Origin: Bacillus solitudinis
GTDB taxonomy: Bacteria; Bacillota; Bacilli; Bacillales; Bacillaceae_D
Assembly (NCBI RefSeq): GCF_002797395.1
Contig: NZ_KZ454943.1
Coordinates: 1,347,768-1,411,767 of the forward strand
Direction: 5' to 3'
Length of the DNA stretch: 64,000 nucleotides
A model generated the notes under the pieces. That model saw only the letters and a list, made by a program, of their open reading frames with translations. It ran no database searches and was not told where the DNA came from. Within the stretch, counting starts at the first letter, position 1. Every line of letters begins with the position of its first letter. This document shows positions 45,274-60,988 of this stretch, one piece after another. The position numbers were made by a program, and so were the translations under genes.

Positions 45274-47613
45274 TTATTTCTTCTTTTTACGTCCCTTTTT
45301 CCGTTTTGCGCTTGGGGCGTTTTCGTAAAATGGTTTTTTCTTTTTTTTGTGGCGTCCTTTGCTTGGTCCTTTTTCGTCTTGACCAGCAGTTCTACCAGCC
45401 GCCGCAGGTGCGCCTGTTCTTGGTTTTCGTTTTCCACCTGCAATCACAGTCGGACGGCTTTTACGTTCTCTTGGTTGACGTGCTTTCATCCCGACAATCT
45501 CGAAATCAATTGAAGATTCTTCGACGTTCACACTAACAACACGTACCTCTATTTCATCACCGATTCGGAACACATGTCCTGTTCGTTCACCGATCATCGC
45601 GTACTGCTTTTCATCATAATGGTAATAATCATCGGTTAAATAACTAACATGAACGAGTCCTTCAATTGTGTTCTCAAGTTCAACAAAGAGACCAAAGTTA
45701 GTGACACCGCTAATCATACCCGCAAAGGTTTCACCAATTTTATCTTCCATATACTGAGCTTTCTTTACACTATCAGTATCCCGCTCTGCCTCGACAGCAC
45801 GACGCTCCATCTCAGAAGAGTGCTGCGTTAAACCTGGAAGCTTTTCACGCCAATGTTCTTGAGATTGCTCATCGACATTCCCTTTAATTAGATAGGTGCG
45901 TATCAAACGGTGAACGAGTAAATCCGGATAACGACGGATTGGTGATGTAAAATGCGTATAGAACTCAGTTGATAAACCGAAGTGACCAACGCTATTTGTG
46001 TCATACTTTGCTTGCTTCATCGAACGAAGCATTACCGTACTGATGACCGTCTCTTCAGGCTCTCCGCGCACTTCATCAAGTAGTTTCTGCAGCGCTCGAG
46101 GATGGAGAGTATTCGCGCTTCCACGCACAACATAACCAAAGTTTGTAATAAACTCAAGAAACTTCGTTAGTTTCTCAGCATCCGGATCTTCATGGATTCG
46201 GTAAACAAAGGGAAGCTTCAACCAATGGAAATGTTCTGCAATTGTTTCATTTGCTGCTAACATAAATTCCTCAATTAGTTTCTCAGCAACAGAACGAGTA
46301 CGTAAAACCACATCTGTCGGCTTTCCTTCTTCATCCACAAGAACTTTTGCCTCTTTAAAATCAAAATCAATTGCTCCACGGTCAAAACGCTTTTTACGAA
46401 GAATTGCAGCTAATTCCTCCATCTGCTCAAAAAATGGAAGAAGACCTTGATAAGAGGAACGTACTTCTTCGTCTTTATCAACAAGGATTTTGTTTACATC
46501 GTGATATGTCATTCGCTCAGTCGTTTTAATCACACTTTGGAAAATATCATGGTTAACAACTTGTCCCTGTGGATCAATTTCCATTTCACAAGAAAGCGTT
46601 AAGCGATCTACTTTCGGATTTAAAGAACAAATCCCGTTAGATAAGCGATGAGGAATCATAGGAATGACTCGATCCACTAAATATACACTTGTTGCTCGTT
46701 CAGAAGCTTCCTTATCAATAGGAGAACCCTCTGTTACATAATAACTAACATCCGCAATATGAACCCCTAAAAGATAGTTTCCATTATCTAGACGTTTTAC
46801 ATGAACCGCGTCATCAAGATCCTTAGCATCTGCCCCATCAATTGTAACAATCGTTTCATCACGAAGATCACGACGGTTTTCTAATTCTTTAGGGTCGATG
46901 GTGTCACCAACGGAATTTGCTTGATCAAGGACTTCATCAGGAAATGCCAATGGTATACCATGCTTATAAATAATCGATAAAATGTCCATACCTGGGTCAT
47001 TTTTGTGTCCTAGAACTTTGATAATTTCCCCTTCAGCACTCATTCGTCCTTCAGGGTACTTTACAATCTTTACAACAACCTTATGTCCATCCACGACACC
47101 ATGGTCTGCGTTTTTCGGAATAAATATTTCATTGGCGATTCGTTTATCATCTGCCATAACATACCCATAAGATTCCTGGTCAATATACGTCCCAACGACC
47201 TCTTGAACCCCACGCTCAATGATGCGAATGACCTTACCTTCAGGACGAGAACCCGACGATTGTTGGTTAATGCGGACGAGAACTGTATCTCGGTTCATTG
47301 CACTTTCCAAATCAGCATGGGAGACATATACATCCTTTTGACCCTCATCCTCAGGAATGATAAAAGCGAATCCCTTTGCATGTCCTTGAACGCGACCGCG
47401 AATTAAATTCATTTTCTCCGGAACGCCGTATCGATCACTCCTTGTTCGAACAATTAGCCCTCTATTTTCTAATTCGTTTAATGATTTGATAAGCTCTTTA
47501 AATTCATCACTGCCATCAACTTTAAACGCTTCTTCTATTTCAGAGACAGAAAGAGGTTTGTCCGCTTCCTTACGAAAATACGTTAATAGCTGCTCAATTT
47601 GTTTTTCATTCAT
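45274..47613 (-). CDS. rnr: Ribonuclease R
   Basis: This 779-residue 3'-5' exoribonuclease has an N-terminal winged helix, two cold-shock OB domains ([30 protein letters not shown] and a second), the RNB core with [14 protein letters not shown] (metal-binding Asp set) and [20 protein letters not shown], an S1 domain ([30 protein letters not shown]) and a Lys-rich tail. It digests structured RNA and works with SmpB and tmRNA in the release of faulty messages. It starts 29 bases after the esterase gene. Confidence 0.97.
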   Translation of the reverse strand: MNEKQIEQLLTYFRKEADKPLSVSEIEEAFKVDGSDEFKELIKSLNELENRGLIVRTRSDRYGVPEKMNLIRGRVQGHAKGFAFIIPEDEGQKDVYVSHADLESAMNRDTVLVRINQQSSGSRPEGKVIRIIERGVQEVVGTYIDQESYGYVMADDKRIANEIFIPKNADHGVVDGHKVVVKIVKYPEGRMSAEGEIIKVLGHKNDPGMDILSIIYKHGIPLAFPDEVLDQANSVGDTIDPKELENRRDLRDETIVTIDGADAKDLDDAVHVKRLDNGNYLLGVHIADVSYYVTEGSPIDKEASERATSVYLVDRVIPMIPHRLSNGICSLNPKVDRLTLSCEMEIDPQGQVVNHDIFQSVIKTTERMTYHDVNKILVDKDEEVRSSYQGLLPFFEQMEELAAILRKKRFDRGAIDFDFKEAKVLVDEEGKPTDVVLRTRSVAEKLIEEFMLAANETIAEHFHWLKLPFVYRIHEDPDAEKLTKFLEFITNFGYVVRGSANTLHPRALQKLLDEVRGEPEETVISTVMLRSMKQAKYDTNSVGHFGLSTEFYTHFTSPIRRYPDLLVHRLIRTYLIKGNVDEQSQEHWREKLPGLTQHSSEMERRAVEAERDTDSVKKAQYMEDKIGETFAGMISGVTNFGLFVELENTIEGLVHVSYLTDDYYHYDEKQYAMIGERTGHVFRIGDEIEVRVVSVNVEESSIDFEIVGMKARQPRERKSRPTVIAGGKRKPRTGAPAAAGRTAGQDEKGPSKGRHKKKKKPFYENAPSAKRKKGRKKKK

Positions 47614-47642
47614 GGTATCGACTCCTTTCGTTTCAACAGCCT

Positions 47643-48392
47643 CTATTTATCAGACCAATCAAGTGTTTCTAAAAATTGATAAATGTCCTCATGAAGCTGT
47701 TCTTTTTCTTTATCTAATGTAATGACATGAGTTGATTCCTCATACCATTTTAACGTCTTCTCGTCGGACTCTACGCGATCATGAATGGTACTTGCACTGT
47801 TAACATCTATCATCTGGTCATGTCGAGCTTGGACAATAAAGACAGGTGAATAAATATGGTCTAAATGTTCTTTCACATCCTCAATTAGTTGTCCTAGCGC
47901 CTGAAGTGTTGCCATCGGCGTCTCTTGGAATGCGTTCATTTCTTCTTCAATTTGTTCGGCTGATTTTTGCTCACGCTTTTTATATTCCCTTGCATACGCA
48001 AGAATACCTTTGTACATCGCGTCCTCTGTTTTGGATCTCATCGGGGCGCACATTGGAACCATACCCTTTATAGGTAAAGTGTAACCGATTTTTAAGGAGA
48101 ATACCCCTCCCAGCGATAACCCGCAAACTGCAATTTCTTCATGCCCTTGATCCTTTAAAAATTGATAACCCGACTCAACGTCCTTCCACCAATCCTCTGG
48201 TCCAGTATGTACAAGCCTTTCAGGAGGAACGCCGTGGCCTTTATAAAGTGGGGCATGACAAGTATACCCTTGCTTTTGTAAAAATCGACCAATCATACGA
48301 ACATCGGCTGTCGTTCCCGTAAATCCATGAAGAAGAAGAACCGCACGTTTGCCTCCTTCAAATGTAAATGGTTTAGGTTCCACCAATTTCAT
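47643..48392 (-). CDS. est: Carboxylesterase, Est30 type (YvaK)
   Basis: This 249-residue alpha/beta hydrolase has the nucleophile motif GLSLGG near residue 93, the oxyanion HGFTG at 24, the acid near ARHDQMIDV and the His in STHVITLD. It matches Bacillus YvaK and Geobacillus Est30, which cleave short-chain carboxyl esters. It sits in the usual secG-est-rnr-smpB order, and its stop abuts rnr. Confidence 0.92.
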   Translation of the reverse strand: MKLVEPKPFTFEGGKRAVLLLHGFTGTTADVRMIGRFLQKQGYTCHAPLYKGHGVPPERLVHTGPEDWWKDVESGYQFLKDQGHEEIAVCGLSLGGVFSLKIGYTLPIKGMVPMCAPMRSKTEDAMYKGILAYAREYKKREQKSAEQIEEEMNAFQETPMATLQALGQLIEDVKEHLDHIYSPVFIVQARHDQMIDVNSASTIHDRVESDEKTLKWYEESTHVITLDKEKEQLHEDIYQFLETLDWSDK

Positions 48393-49102
48393 TATCTCTC
48401 TATCCTTTCTTCCACTCCGTAGCTTAAGAAGGCATCAATCTCCGTAATCAGCTGTTCCTTCTCGAAACCGTGGCAAATCATATGGTGTGAATGTTTCATT
48501 AATACCATCTTCTTTTTTGATGAGGCAATCGTCTCAAACAAGTATTGTGCACTCTTTCTCGGTACAATTCCATCTACCTCACCTTGTATAATGAGAGTTG
48601 GTGACGAAACTTGCCGCACGCACGGTCTAATTCGTCTCACCGCTTGCATAAATTGAAAGACAGCCTTCATCGGTGTTTCGATAATTTTTTTCCGATACAT
48701 TTGATAATCCTTATCTTGCTGCAGCTCTCTGCGGAAACGTTTCCTAACGATATCCTTTAATTCTTGTAAGAGTTGAGTTGGATTAAAATAATAAGCCGCT
48801 GCGCTAAGAAGAACTAACTTTTCGACAGGGTACTTAGCCGCAATATAGCACGCTAGCATACCTCCCATCGAAAATCCTATTACATATACCTTTTCACAAC
48901 GTTTCAACAATTCTTTCATCGCAACTTCTGCAACATGAACCCATTGATGATAAGTCACATCCTTCAAGCTTCCACCTGGGCCATGCCCTGGTAATGTCGG
49001 AGTATAGACGAGCCACTTTTTTTGATTTAAAAAATAGGTTGCAACGGGCTCTACCTCCCAAGGTTCTCCTGTAAATCCATGCAAACACAGACAACCGATC
49101 AT
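48392..49102 (-). CDS. Alpha/beta hydrolase
   Basis: This 236-residue protein has GFSMGG (nucleophile) near residue 85, the oxyanion CLHGFTGEP at 8, [11 protein letters not shown] for the acid and HSHHMICHG for the His. It is a paralogous extra hydrolase between the esterase gene and secG; the stop of this gene overlaps the esterase start. The substrate is unknown, perhaps short esters or lipids. Confidence 0.88.
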   Translation of the reverse strand: MIGCLCLHGFTGEPWEVEPVATYFLNQKKWLVYTPTLPGHGPGGSLKDVTYHQWVHVAEVAMKELLKRCEKVYVIGFSMGGMLACYIAAKYPVEKLVLLSAAAYYFNPTQLLQELKDIVRKRFRRELQQDKDYQMYRKKIIETPMKAVFQFMQAVRRIRPCVRQVSSPTLIIQGEVDGIVPRKSAQYLFETIASSKKKMVLMKHSHHMICHGFEKEQLITEIDAFLSYGVEERIER

Positions 49103-49191
49103 CTCGCTTCACCCTTTTTAAAAACCTATCTTCCTACATTGTACCCGAAATCTTCTGAAAACAGCCTTCAATGATTGAAGCTTTTTTCATT

Positions 49192-49354
49192 CGGCTGCCG
49201 GCGCCAACGAGTTGTCGCCTATAAAACCTTCAAACCTCTAGCCTCTCTGCGCTTGGCTGTCGGCGCCAACGAGTTGTCGCCTATAAAACCTTAAACCAAA
49301 ACCTTGAGCCTCTCTCCGGTCGGCTGTCGGCGCCAACGAGTTGTCGCCTATAAA
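49192..49354. repeat. Palindromic repeat, three tandem copies
   Basis: Copies at 49192-49225, 49254-49286 and 49321-49354 share CGGCTGYCGGCGCCAACGAG and the following TTGTCGCCTATAAA. Periods are about 62 and 67 bases, and the spacers hold AAACCTT heptamer remnants and CCTCTCTGC or similar. The same element is seen at 45121-45245. They lie between the alpha/beta hydrolase gene and the secG terminator. Confidence 0.8.
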
Positions 49355-49385
49355 TCAAAAAGCAGTAGGTAGAGACCCACTGCTT
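49355..49385 (-). terminator. Terminator of secG
   Basis: AAGCAGT pairs with ACTGCTT and GG with CC inside. On the minus strand TTTTTGATT follows. It is just past the secG stop. Confidence 0.82.
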
Positions 49386-49390
49386 GGTTG

Positions 49391-49621
49391 TTACATGAAG
49401 TATGCGACAGTAATCGTTAATACGAAGAATAAGACAGCAAGTACAACGGTCGCTTTACCAAGTACAGCGTCGATGCCTCGTGCTTTTTGCTTTCCCATTA
49501 ATTGTTCCGCTCCACCTGAAATCGCACCAGATAATCCTGCACTACGACCAGATTGCAAAAGAACTACTGCAATTAAACCAATAGAAACGATAATAAGTAA
49601 GACAAATGCTAACGTTTGCAA
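49391..49621 (-). CDS. secG: Protein translocase subunit SecG
   Basis: This 76-residue membrane protein stimulates the SecYEG translocon. It has two hydrophobic helices around [29 protein letters not shown], which is near identical to Bacillus SecG. The open frame begins at 49660, but the family length and a GGAGGTG ribosome binding site support a TTG start at 49621. Confidence 0.93.
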   Translation of the reverse strand: MQTLAFVLLIIVSIGLIAVVLLQSGRSAGLSGAISGGAEQLMGKQKARGIDAVLGKATVVLAVLFFVLTITVAYFM

Positions 49622-49777
49622 CTTTTCTACACCTCCAAGCACAATATGCGCTACTATCATTTTACCACAAATCTGTTTTTTAGGGCAATAAGGTTTTTAT
49701 CGTTAATTTTAAACTGAATGAAGCAGGTTGGTTACTTCTTTCTTTCAGTAACTACTCCACCATTTCAACAGCTCCAT

Positions 49778-49810
49778 TAAAAAGAGCCCCACACAACAGT
49801 GTGAGACTCT
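49778..49810 (-). terminator. Terminator of the glycolytic operon
   Basis: AGAGCCCCACAC pairs with GTGTGAGACTCT (one mismatch). On the minus strand the stem is followed by TTTTTAATGG. It lies 11 bases past the eno stop. Confidence 0.85.
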
Positions 49811-49820
49811 AAATCATTCA

Positions 49821-53762
<3,942 letters not shown>

Positions 53763-53768
<6 letters not shown>

Positions 53769-54947
53769 GTCTGTTAACGCGTCCACGCCTGGAAGGACTT
53801 TGCCTTCCATGAACTCAAGTGAGGCACCGCCGCCTGTTGAGATGTGGCTCATTTGTTCCGCTAAACCGAACTTTTCAACTGCTGCAGCTGAATCTCCACC
53901 ACCGATAACTGAGTACGTATCTTTGTTTTCTGCAAGAGCATTCGCTACCGCTTTTGTTCCTTCAGCAAACTTGTTTAATTCAAATACGCCCATCGGTCCG
54001 TTCCATATAACAAGCTTGGATTCAGCAACCACTTTACGATATGTATCACGTGTCTTCGGTCCGATATCAAGCGCTTCCCAATCAGACGGAATTGAATCAA
54101 TATTAACCACTTGAGTATTAGCATCTTCTGAGAAATCATCAGAGATAATGACATCTTGAGGCATATAGAAATTGACACCATTTTTCTTTGCTTTTTCCAT
54201 AAAGGTTTTAGCAAGCTCAATTTTATCTTCTTCTAGAAGTGAAAGACCAACTTCATGACCTAACGCCTTGACAAATGTATACGCTAATCCACCACCGATG
54301 ATTAAGTTATCAACATTATCAAGTAAGTTATCAATAACACCGATCTTATCCTTTACTTTTGCCCCACCGATGATTGCCGTAAATGGTCGTTCTGGATTTG
54401 AAAGAGCTTTACCAAGAACGTCTAATTCTTTCTCCATTAAAAGACCTGCTGCTGCTGGAAGAAGATGTGCAATTCCTTCTGTTGAAGCATGTGCACGATG
54501 AGCGGCGCCAAATGCGTCGTTTACGTAAACATCAGCAAGCGCAGCGAACGCTTTTGCAAGTTCTGGATCGTTCTTTTCTTCACCCGCATAGAAACGAACG
54601 TTTTCAAGCAGTAATACTTCGCCATCAGCCAAACCACTTGCTGCTTCTTGGGCAACTGGACCATGTGCTTCATCAACCTTTTTTACAGCTTTGCCAAGTA
54701 ATTCACTAAGGCGTGCAACAATCGGTGTTAGACGAAGCTCTTCGACCGTTTCACCCTTTGGACGTCCAAGATGGCTAGCAAGAATAACACGTGCACCCTT
54801 TTCGATTAATAATTTTATCGTTGGGATGGCAGCACGGATTCTAGTATCATCCGTAATGTTTCCGTCCTTCATCGGAACGTTAAAATCAACACGGCAGAAC
54901 ACTTTCTTTCCTTGTAATTCAAGGTCATGGATCGTTAGTTTGTTCAT
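53763..54947 (-). CDS. pgk: Phosphoglycerate kinase
   Basis: This 394-residue enzyme transfers phosphate from 1,3-bisphosphoglycerate to ADP. Blocks: [80 protein letters not shown] and [12 protein letters not shown]. The open frame starts with TTG at 54950 next to the real ATG at 54947. The stop codon lies inside the duplicated hairpin. It follows gap in the operon. Confidence 0.97.
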
Positions 54948-55030
54948 CAAATTGGCCCCCTCAATATTTTTTAATGACAGCGGAAAAAGGAGTCAGACCT
55001 TGTCATCCTCCTCACTCCACCTATCTTTGA

Positions 55031-56098
<1,068 letters not shown>

Positions 56099-57121
56099 TC
56101 AATTTAATTGAAGTAGCTTTTTTGCAGCTGCTTCGTCTGTAATTAATACATCACTCGGTCGATACTTTAAATAAGCAAAAATTGCCTCGGCTTTTGAATA
56201 ACCACCCGCCACAGAAACAACAATCTTATTTAGCTCAAGTTCATCTAGCTGAAGCCCAATCGTTCTTTGCTTATGAATAACTTCTCCGTCACGGTTGAAA
56301 TAATACCCGAGTGCTTCAGCAACAGCCGACTCACGTTCAAGCTTTTCCATAAACACTTCAGAAGATCCTCGACGCACGGCCATCGTTTTGGCGTCACCAA
56401 TTCCATGAATAACAATTCGAGCGGATTTAATCAATTTTAGAATATCCTTTAAAGATGGTTCTAATACAAGAGAAGAATACGTATCTTCACTTAATTGGTC
56501 GGGCACATGGAGCATTCGATATTGTGCACCCGATCGACTAGCAAATTGAGCACTGATTGTGTTCGACTGATTTTCAACCTGCTCTCCTAGTCCGCCTCTT
56601 GCGGGAACGAAGATTACATCCTTCGTCTTCGGATCCGGTGTCATCATTTCAGCTATCGCTGCAATTGTCGTGCCACCGGTAACGGCAATAATATCTTTTG
56701 CTGATAGTTTTTCCTTCAGCTCGCTTATACATGCGCGTCCCATCTCATGCTTGACCCAACTATCAATGTCACTATCGCCTGATACAACTAATGCTTTCTT
56801 TACTCCAAGCTTTTCTTCAAGCTCCGTTTCAAGAGAACGTAAACCAAGCAATTCCTTCATCATATCCTCTAATTGAATGAGCAGTACTTCACCATCGTCC
56901 GTAATACTCATTCCAGCACTTGCGAAAAGCACAAGCCCTTGTTCTTTTAGAAAATTAACTTCACTACGCAACACTCGCTCAGAGAGCTGAATGTTAGAAG
57001 ATAAACTTCGTCTCCCAATCGGTTGCATCACCCGAATATTCTGAAGAATTCGATAGCGTTTGACCATCACATCTAAAACATCAGGTAATAACTTTTGTTG
57101 AATGTCTAATAATACCCGCAT
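56099..57121 (-). CDS. cggR: Central glycolytic gene regulator
   Basis: This 340-residue SorC/DeoR-like repressor has an N-terminal helix-turn-helix (RRSLSSNIQLSERVLRSEVNFLKEQGLV) and a sugar-phosphate-binding C-terminal domain (VTGGTTIAAIAEMM, FVPARGGLGEQVENQSN, VIHGIGDAKTMA, SVAGGYSKAEAIFAYLK). In Bacillus it binds fructose-1,6-bisphosphate, which releases it from its operator. The operator lies at 57151-57186, directly upstream. It represses its own operon with gap, pgk, tpiA, gpmI and eno. Confidence 0.96.
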   Translation of the reverse strand: MRVLLDIQQKLLPDVLDVMVKRYRILQNIRVMQPIGRRSLSSNIQLSERVLRSEVNFLKEQGLVLFASAGMSITDDGEVLLIQLEDMMKELLGLRSLETELEEKLGVKKALVVSGDSDIDSWVKHEMGRACISELKEKLSAKDIIAVTGGTTIAAIAEMMTPDPKTKDVIFVPARGGLGEQVENQSNTISAQFASRSGAQYRMLHVPDQLSEDTYSSLVLEPSLKDILKLIKSARIVIHGIGDAKTMAVRRGSSEVFMEKLERESAVAEALGYYFNRDGEVIHKQRTIGLQLDELELNKIVVSVAGGYSKAEAIFAYLKYRPSDVLITDEAAAKKLLQLN

Positions 57122-57150
57122 AGAGAGAAAACTCCTTAACTAATATAGGG

Positions 57151-57186
57151 GACTTTATATGTCCCGCATAGACATTTTTTGTCCCG
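57151..57186 (-). promoter_or_regulatory. CggR operator
   Basis: On the minus strand there are two direct repeats of CGGGAC-N6-TGTC (second copy ends AGTC), with 4 bases between. This is the Bacillus CggR operator pattern CGGGACN6TGTCN4CGGGACN6TGTC. It lies about 30 bases before the cggR start. Confidence 0.9.
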
Positions 57187-57252
57187 ACTAGGTGTAAAAA
57201 AAAGACCAAAACCTTATCTCCTTTTTTATTTTAACAAGGAAGTGACCGAATC

Positions 57253-57282
57253 ACAAGATAAAATTACCCAATTTTATCTTGT
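57253..57282. terminator. Hairpin overlapping the end of the glutaredoxin-like gene
   Basis: ACAAGATAAAATT pairs perfectly with AATTTTATCTTGT around a 4-base loop. It spans the stop codon. No T run follows on the minus strand, so its role in termination is uncertain. Confidence 0.5.
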
Positions 57283-57509
57283 AAGCCCTTTCTCATTGTT
57301 TCCTTTGAGAGCTGACCAAAATCAATTTCCTGATCATTTATCGTTACAACTGGTATCATTACTTGGTATTTTTCTAATAATTCATCATCTTCATAAATAT
57401 CAATCACATCAATTTGAAAAGAAAATTCTTTTTGTAATTCCTGAACTATCTTTAGACCTTTATCACATAATGGGCATTGTGTTTTCGAAAAAAATTTAAG
57501 ATTGACCAT
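57264..57509 (-). CDS. Glutaredoxin-like (DUF836) thiol protein
   Basis: This 81-residue thioredoxin-fold protein carries a redox CPLC motif (SKTQCPLCDKGLKIVQEL), a beta strand FQIDVIDIYEDDELLEKY and cis-Pro IPVVTIND. Similar small proteins occur upstream of cggR in Bacillaceae. It may reduce disulfides or bind a metal; the partner is unknown. The start has GAGTGG before ATG. Confidence 0.8.
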   Translation of the reverse strand: MVNLKFFSKTQCPLCDKGLKIVQELQKEFSFQIDVIDIYEDDELLEKYQVMIPVVTINDQEIDFGQLSKETMRKGLQDKIG

Positions 57510-57882
57510 TTAAGTTTCCACTCCTATTCATAAGACTTTCAATTATATCGTAAGAGAGTGGTTAATTCCATTCACTCTCTAACTACTAAGTATTTACTCT
57601 GTACTTACTATATATTCGGTTGGTTAATTGCTCAAAGCCTCTATCGGACCATTTTCTGCATTTCCCACTCTCATCATAGCATGGTTCTCGAAATTTATGA
57701 CACAGTTACCTTTCTTAAAAGTGAATTCACTAAGCAATTGGTCATTAGTCATAACTCTTAAGTTTGACTTAGTAAAAAAACGGATATGATGGAAGAAGGG
57801 TTTAGAACACTCAATCGTGAATAGTATATAGAGAGAAGTTGTTTTATACTTATAAGCAGCATCTTCTTAGGAAGGTTTATTA
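57510..57882. other. Intergenic stretch upstream of clpP without recognised gene
   Basis: No gene or RNA is recognised here. Short reading frames exist but overlap the clpP control region or lack ribosome binding sites. Confidence 0.5.
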
Positions 57883-57899
57883 TTTGACCTTCTTTGACC
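57883..57899 (-). promoter_or_regulatory. CtsR heat-shock repressor box
   Basis: On the minus strand AGGTCAAAGAAGGTCAAA is a perfect direct heptad repeat of the CtsR operator (GGTCAAANANNGGTCAAA type). It overlaps the -35 region of the clpP promoter. Confidence 0.9.
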
Positions 57900-57912
57900 T
57901 TTTGAGTATGAT
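57884..57912 (+). promoter_or_regulatory. Sigma-A promoter of clpP
   Basis: TTGACC at 57884-57889 and TATGAT at 57907-57912 are spaced by 17 bases and overlap the CtsR box. It lies about 140 bases before the clpP start. Confidence 0.75.
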
Positions 57913-58050
57913 GTACATAACAGAGATCGTTAAAAAAGCATACCCTTTTTAACCAGTCTCGGAGCAATGAAATCATTGCCCTATCGTGTGAGTAATTTTT
58001 GCGCACACTTTATTAGTTTATTAATTAATCGAAATGAGGAGGATTTACAC

Positions 58051-58641
58051 ATGAACTTAATCCCTACAGTTATTGAACAAACAAATCGAGGCGAACGCGC
58101 TTACGATATTTACTCACGTCTTTTAAAAGACCGTATTGTTATGCTAGGAAGTGGCATCGATGACAATGTTGCCAATTCAATTGTTGCACAGCTACTTTTC
58201 TTAAATGCCGAAGACCCTGATAAGGATATCTCTTTATACATTAATAGTCCGGGTGGTTCGATTACAGCTGGAATGGCGATTTACGATACAATGAACTTTA
58301 TTAAGCCGAAAGTATCAACAATTTGTATCGGTATGGCAGCTTCTATGGGGGCTTTCCTACTTGCAGCTGGTGAAAAAGGCAAGCGTTACGCACTACCAAA
58401 TAGTGAAGTAATGATTCATCAACCGCTTGGTGGTACACGAGGTCAAGCTTCGGATATCGAAATTCATGCTCGCCGTATTATCGAAATGCGCGAAACCTTA
58501 AATAAGATTTTAGCTGACCGCACTGGTCAACCAATTGAAGTCATTGCTCGCGACACAGACCGTGATAACTTCATGACAGCTGAAAGAGCAAAAGAATATG
58601 GTCTTATCGACGATATTATCTCTGCATCAAATGCAACATAA
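58051..58641 (+). CDS. clpP: ATP-dependent Clp protease proteolytic subunit
   Basis: This 196-residue serine protease forms the 14-mer chamber with ClpC, ClpX or ClpE. The catalytic Ser is in [14 protein letters not shown], the His in [12 protein letters not shown] and the Asp in DTDRDNFM. The open frame starts at 57967, but GGAGG precedes the ATG at 58051 where the mature family sequence [19 protein letters not shown] begins. CtsR controls it; a shared terminator follows. Confidence 0.97.
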   Translation: MNLIPTVIEQTNRGERAYDIYSRLLKDRIVMLGSGIDDNVANSIVAQLLFLNAEDPDKDISLYINSPGGSITAGMAIYDTMNFIKPKVSTICIGMAASMGAFLLAAGEKGKRYALPNSEVMIHQPLGGTRGQASDIEIHARRIIEMRETLNKILADRTGQPIEVIARDTDRDNFMTAERAKEYGLIDDIISASNAT

Positions 58642-58649
58642 ATAAAAGC

Positions 58650-58687
58650 AAAAAAACCTGGGTGAATGTATTCTCCAGGTTTTTTTC
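58650..58687. terminator. Bidirectional terminator between clpP and crh
   Basis: AAAAAACCTGG pairs with CCAGGTTTTTT around a long loop, with A and T runs on both sides. It serves the convergent clpP and crh transcripts. Confidence 0.88.
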
Positions 58688-58716
58688 TATTAAAAGGTAG
58701 GTATTTAATTGTCAAG

Positions 58717-58971
58717 TTACTGTTTTTCAATAAAGTTAGCTAGCGCTTCTAGAGCGTCACTTTCGTCTTTGCCGTCTGTGATCAGTGTAATTTCAGCGCC
58801 TTGAGAAATAGCTAAGCTCATGAGCCCCATAATACTTTTAGCATTCACACGTTTATTTCCTTTTTCAATAAATACTTCCGATGAAAATCGATTTGCTTCC
58901 TGTACGAATAAGGCTGCAGGTCTTGCTTGTAATCCTGTTTTTAACTTAACCTCTACTTGTTTTTCAACCAT
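58717..58971 (-). CDS. crh: HPr-like catabolite repression protein Crh
   Basis: This 84-residue HPr paralogue has Gln at the position of HPr His15 (TGLQARPAALF), so it cannot carry PTS phosphate, but keeps regulatory Ser46 (KSIMGLMSL) for HprK. Ser-phosphorylated Crh is a cofactor of CcpA in carbon catabolite repression. It ends the whiA-containing operon, as in Bacillus. Confidence 0.95.
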   Translation of the reverse strand: MVEKQVEVKLKTGLQARPAALFVQEANRFSSEVFIEKGNKRVNAKSIMGLMSLAISQGAEITLITDGKDESDALEALANFIEKQ

Positions 58972-59003
58972 GTTTTTTCCCCCTCTTTCATAATGTCTTA
59001 CTG

Positions 59004-59957
59004 CTAGCTTAGCTCAAAAGGTAGTCCTGAGCGAATCTTATCTGCGATTTCATCAATCTTTCTTAAGCGATGATTAATCCCTGATTTGCTAACTTTTCCA
59101 CTTTCAACCATTTCCCCAAGTTCCTTTAGGTTAACATCCTGATGTTTCATCCGTAGCTCTGCAACTTCTCTAAGCTTCGGTGGTAATTGGGAAATTCCTA
59201 TCTCACGCTCTAGGAGACGAATGTTTTCCACCTGTCTCAATGCAGCACCTACCGTTTTATTTAAATTCGCCGTCTCACAATTTACAAGACGATTGACCGA
59301 ATTACGCATGTCCTTCATAATTCGAACATCTTCAAAATAAAGCAGTGCCTGATGCGCTCCAATGATATTCAAAAACTCGGTGATTTTTTCGCTCTCCTTT
59401 ATATACGTGATGAACCCCTTCTTACGTTCCAATGTTTTTGCTTTTAATTGAAATTCGTTCATTAATTCACACAAAGATGTATTATGTTCTTCATAAAGGG
59501 AAAAAATCTCAAGATGATACGAAGAGGTCTCCGGATGATTTATTGAACCCCCAGCTAGAAAAGCCCCCCGTAAGTATGCACGCTTGCAGCATGTCTTTTC
59601 TATTAAAACCCGTGGGATCGTTCGCGTTAGGGTGTATCCTTCTCCCAAAATCCCAAGATCTCTAAGTAACATTTCAGCTTCTTGTGATATCCGAACGAGA
59701 TATACATTATTCTTTTTCAAACGCATCTTTTTACGAACGAGAAGTTCGACATACATTGTCGGATACAGCTTTTTGATAAGCGTATAAATCCGCCTAGCAA
59801 TGGCAGCGTTTTCAGTTGTAACATCCAACCCAATCTGTTGATTTCCAAGCGAAAGTGACCCATTCATACGTATAAGTGCTGATAATTCAGCCTTTGCACA
59901 GCAAAGAGTGTACTCTATCTGTGTTAATTCCTTTTTAGTCGTAGCAGCAAAGGACAC
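59004..59957 (-). CDS. whiA: WhiA-type DNA-binding protein
   Basis: This 317-residue protein has an N-terminal LAGLIDADG-like fold ([42 protein letters not shown], lacking nuclease acidic residues) and a C-terminal helix-turn-helix ([29 protein letters not shown]). It is linked to cell division and, in actinomycetes, sporulation. The open frame reaches a TTG at 59981, but AGGGGTGAG lies before the GTG at 59957, which matches the Bacillus start MSFAxxTK. Confidence 0.94.
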   Translation of the reverse strand: MSFAATTKKELTQIEYTLCCAKAELSALIRMNGSLSLGNQQIGLDVTTENAAIARRIYTLIKKLYPTMYVELLVRKKMRLKKNNVYLVRISQEAEMLLRDLGILGEGYTLTRTIPRVLIEKTCCKRAYLRGAFLAGGSINHPETSSYHLEIFSLYEEHNTSLCELMNEFQLKAKTLERKKGFITYIKESEKITEFLNIIGAHQALLYFEDVRIMKDMRNSVNRLVNCETANLNKTVGAALRQVENIRLLEREIGISQLPPKLREVAELRMKHQDVNLKELGEMVESGKVSKSGINHRLRKIDEIADKIRSGLPFELS

Positions 59958-60031
59958 GGGTCTCTCACCCCTTTTGTTCAAGCGTACAGAGAAACCAAAT
60001 TCGGTTTCCCTCCACGTAACCTAGTTATTTT

Positions 60032-60988
60032 TTATTTCGCCAGTTCTCCGGCCTTTAACAGTGCTTTAGACACTTTCATTGCATCATGACGAAGCATATG
60101 ATCCTGTTCAATTACAAAATGATCACGGATGATTGCCACCCCTAACTTTACCAACCTATCCGTATCAACGAGAACGGGAAGCGCTTGTTCCTCTGCATAT
60201 CGTTGCTTTACTTGTGTAGATACGGTTGAACCATGAACAAGGATACAGTCCACTAACCCCGCCCCACAATGACTATAAATCGCCTCTAAATGGTCAGCAG
60301 CTGTGTAATAGTCGGTCTCCCCATGCTGGGTCATTACATTACAGATATAAATCTTCTTTGCCTTAGAGTTGCGAATCGCTTCAGAAATCCCAGGCACCAG
60401 TAAATTCGGTAGCACACTTGTATATAAACTTCCCGGTCCTAAAACAATCAAATCAGCTTCTTGAATTTCTCGTAAACTTTCTTGCAAGGGCTGAATCGTT
60501 TCAGGTGTTAAAAACACACGACGAATTTTCTTTTCCTCAAGTGGAATTTTCGACTCTCCACTTACAAAAGATCCATCTTCCATTTCAGCATGCAACACAA
60601 TGCTACAGTTTGCTGAAGGAAGAACTTTCCCTCGAACATTTAAAACCTTACTTAGTTCAGTAATGCCTCTTGCAAAGTCCCCTGTTATCGACGTCATTCC
60701 AGCTAACAATAAATTTCCTAAAGAATGCCCTGTTAGCCCCTCTCCATTTTCGAAGCGATGTTGAAATAACTCTTCAACTAACGGTTCAACCTCCGCAAGA
60801 GCAACAAGAACATTACGTACATCGCCAGGTGGTGGAATATCTAATTCTTTGCGAAGTCTACCTGAGCTACCTCCGTCATCAGCCACTGTTACAATTGCCG
60901 TAATTGACACAGGGAAATTTTTTAAACCTCTTAACAGAACCGATAAACCGGTTCCTCCTCCAATAACAACAATCTTTTTATCCCTCAC
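60032..60988 (-). CDS. glmR: YvcK/GlmR family protein
   Basis: This 318-residue Rossmann-type protein ([76 protein letters not shown]) binds UDP-GlcNAc and activates GlmS, so it steers carbon to the cell wall on gluconeogenic growth. Its GTG start overlaps the rapZ stop (GTGA), so translation is coupled. Confidence 0.95.
   Translation of the reverse strand: MRDKKIVVIGGGTGLSVLLRGLKNFPVSITAIVTVADDGGSSGRLRKELDIPPPGDVRNVLVALAEVEPLVEELFQHRFENGEGLTGHSLGNLLLAGMTSITGDFARGITELSKVLNVRGKVLPSANCSIVLHAEMEDGSFVSGESKIPLEEKKIRRVFLTPETIQPLQESLREIQEADLIVLGPGSLYTSVLPNLLVPGISEAIRNSKAKKIYICNVMTQHGETDYYTAADHLEAIYSHCGAGLVDCILVHGSTVSTQVKQRYAEEQALPVLVDTDRLVKLGVAIIRDHFVIEQDHMLRHDAMKVSKALLKAGELAK

Noticed and set aside
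49192-49354. CRISPR array
   Set aside because: The repeat has only three copies here, spacers are similar to each other and there are no cas genes; the copies at 45121-45245 are separated by heptamers. It is a dispersed palindromic repeat.
57758-58006. 82-residue minus-strand reading frame
   Set aside because: It covers the CtsR box and clpP promoter on the opposite strand and has no start signal.
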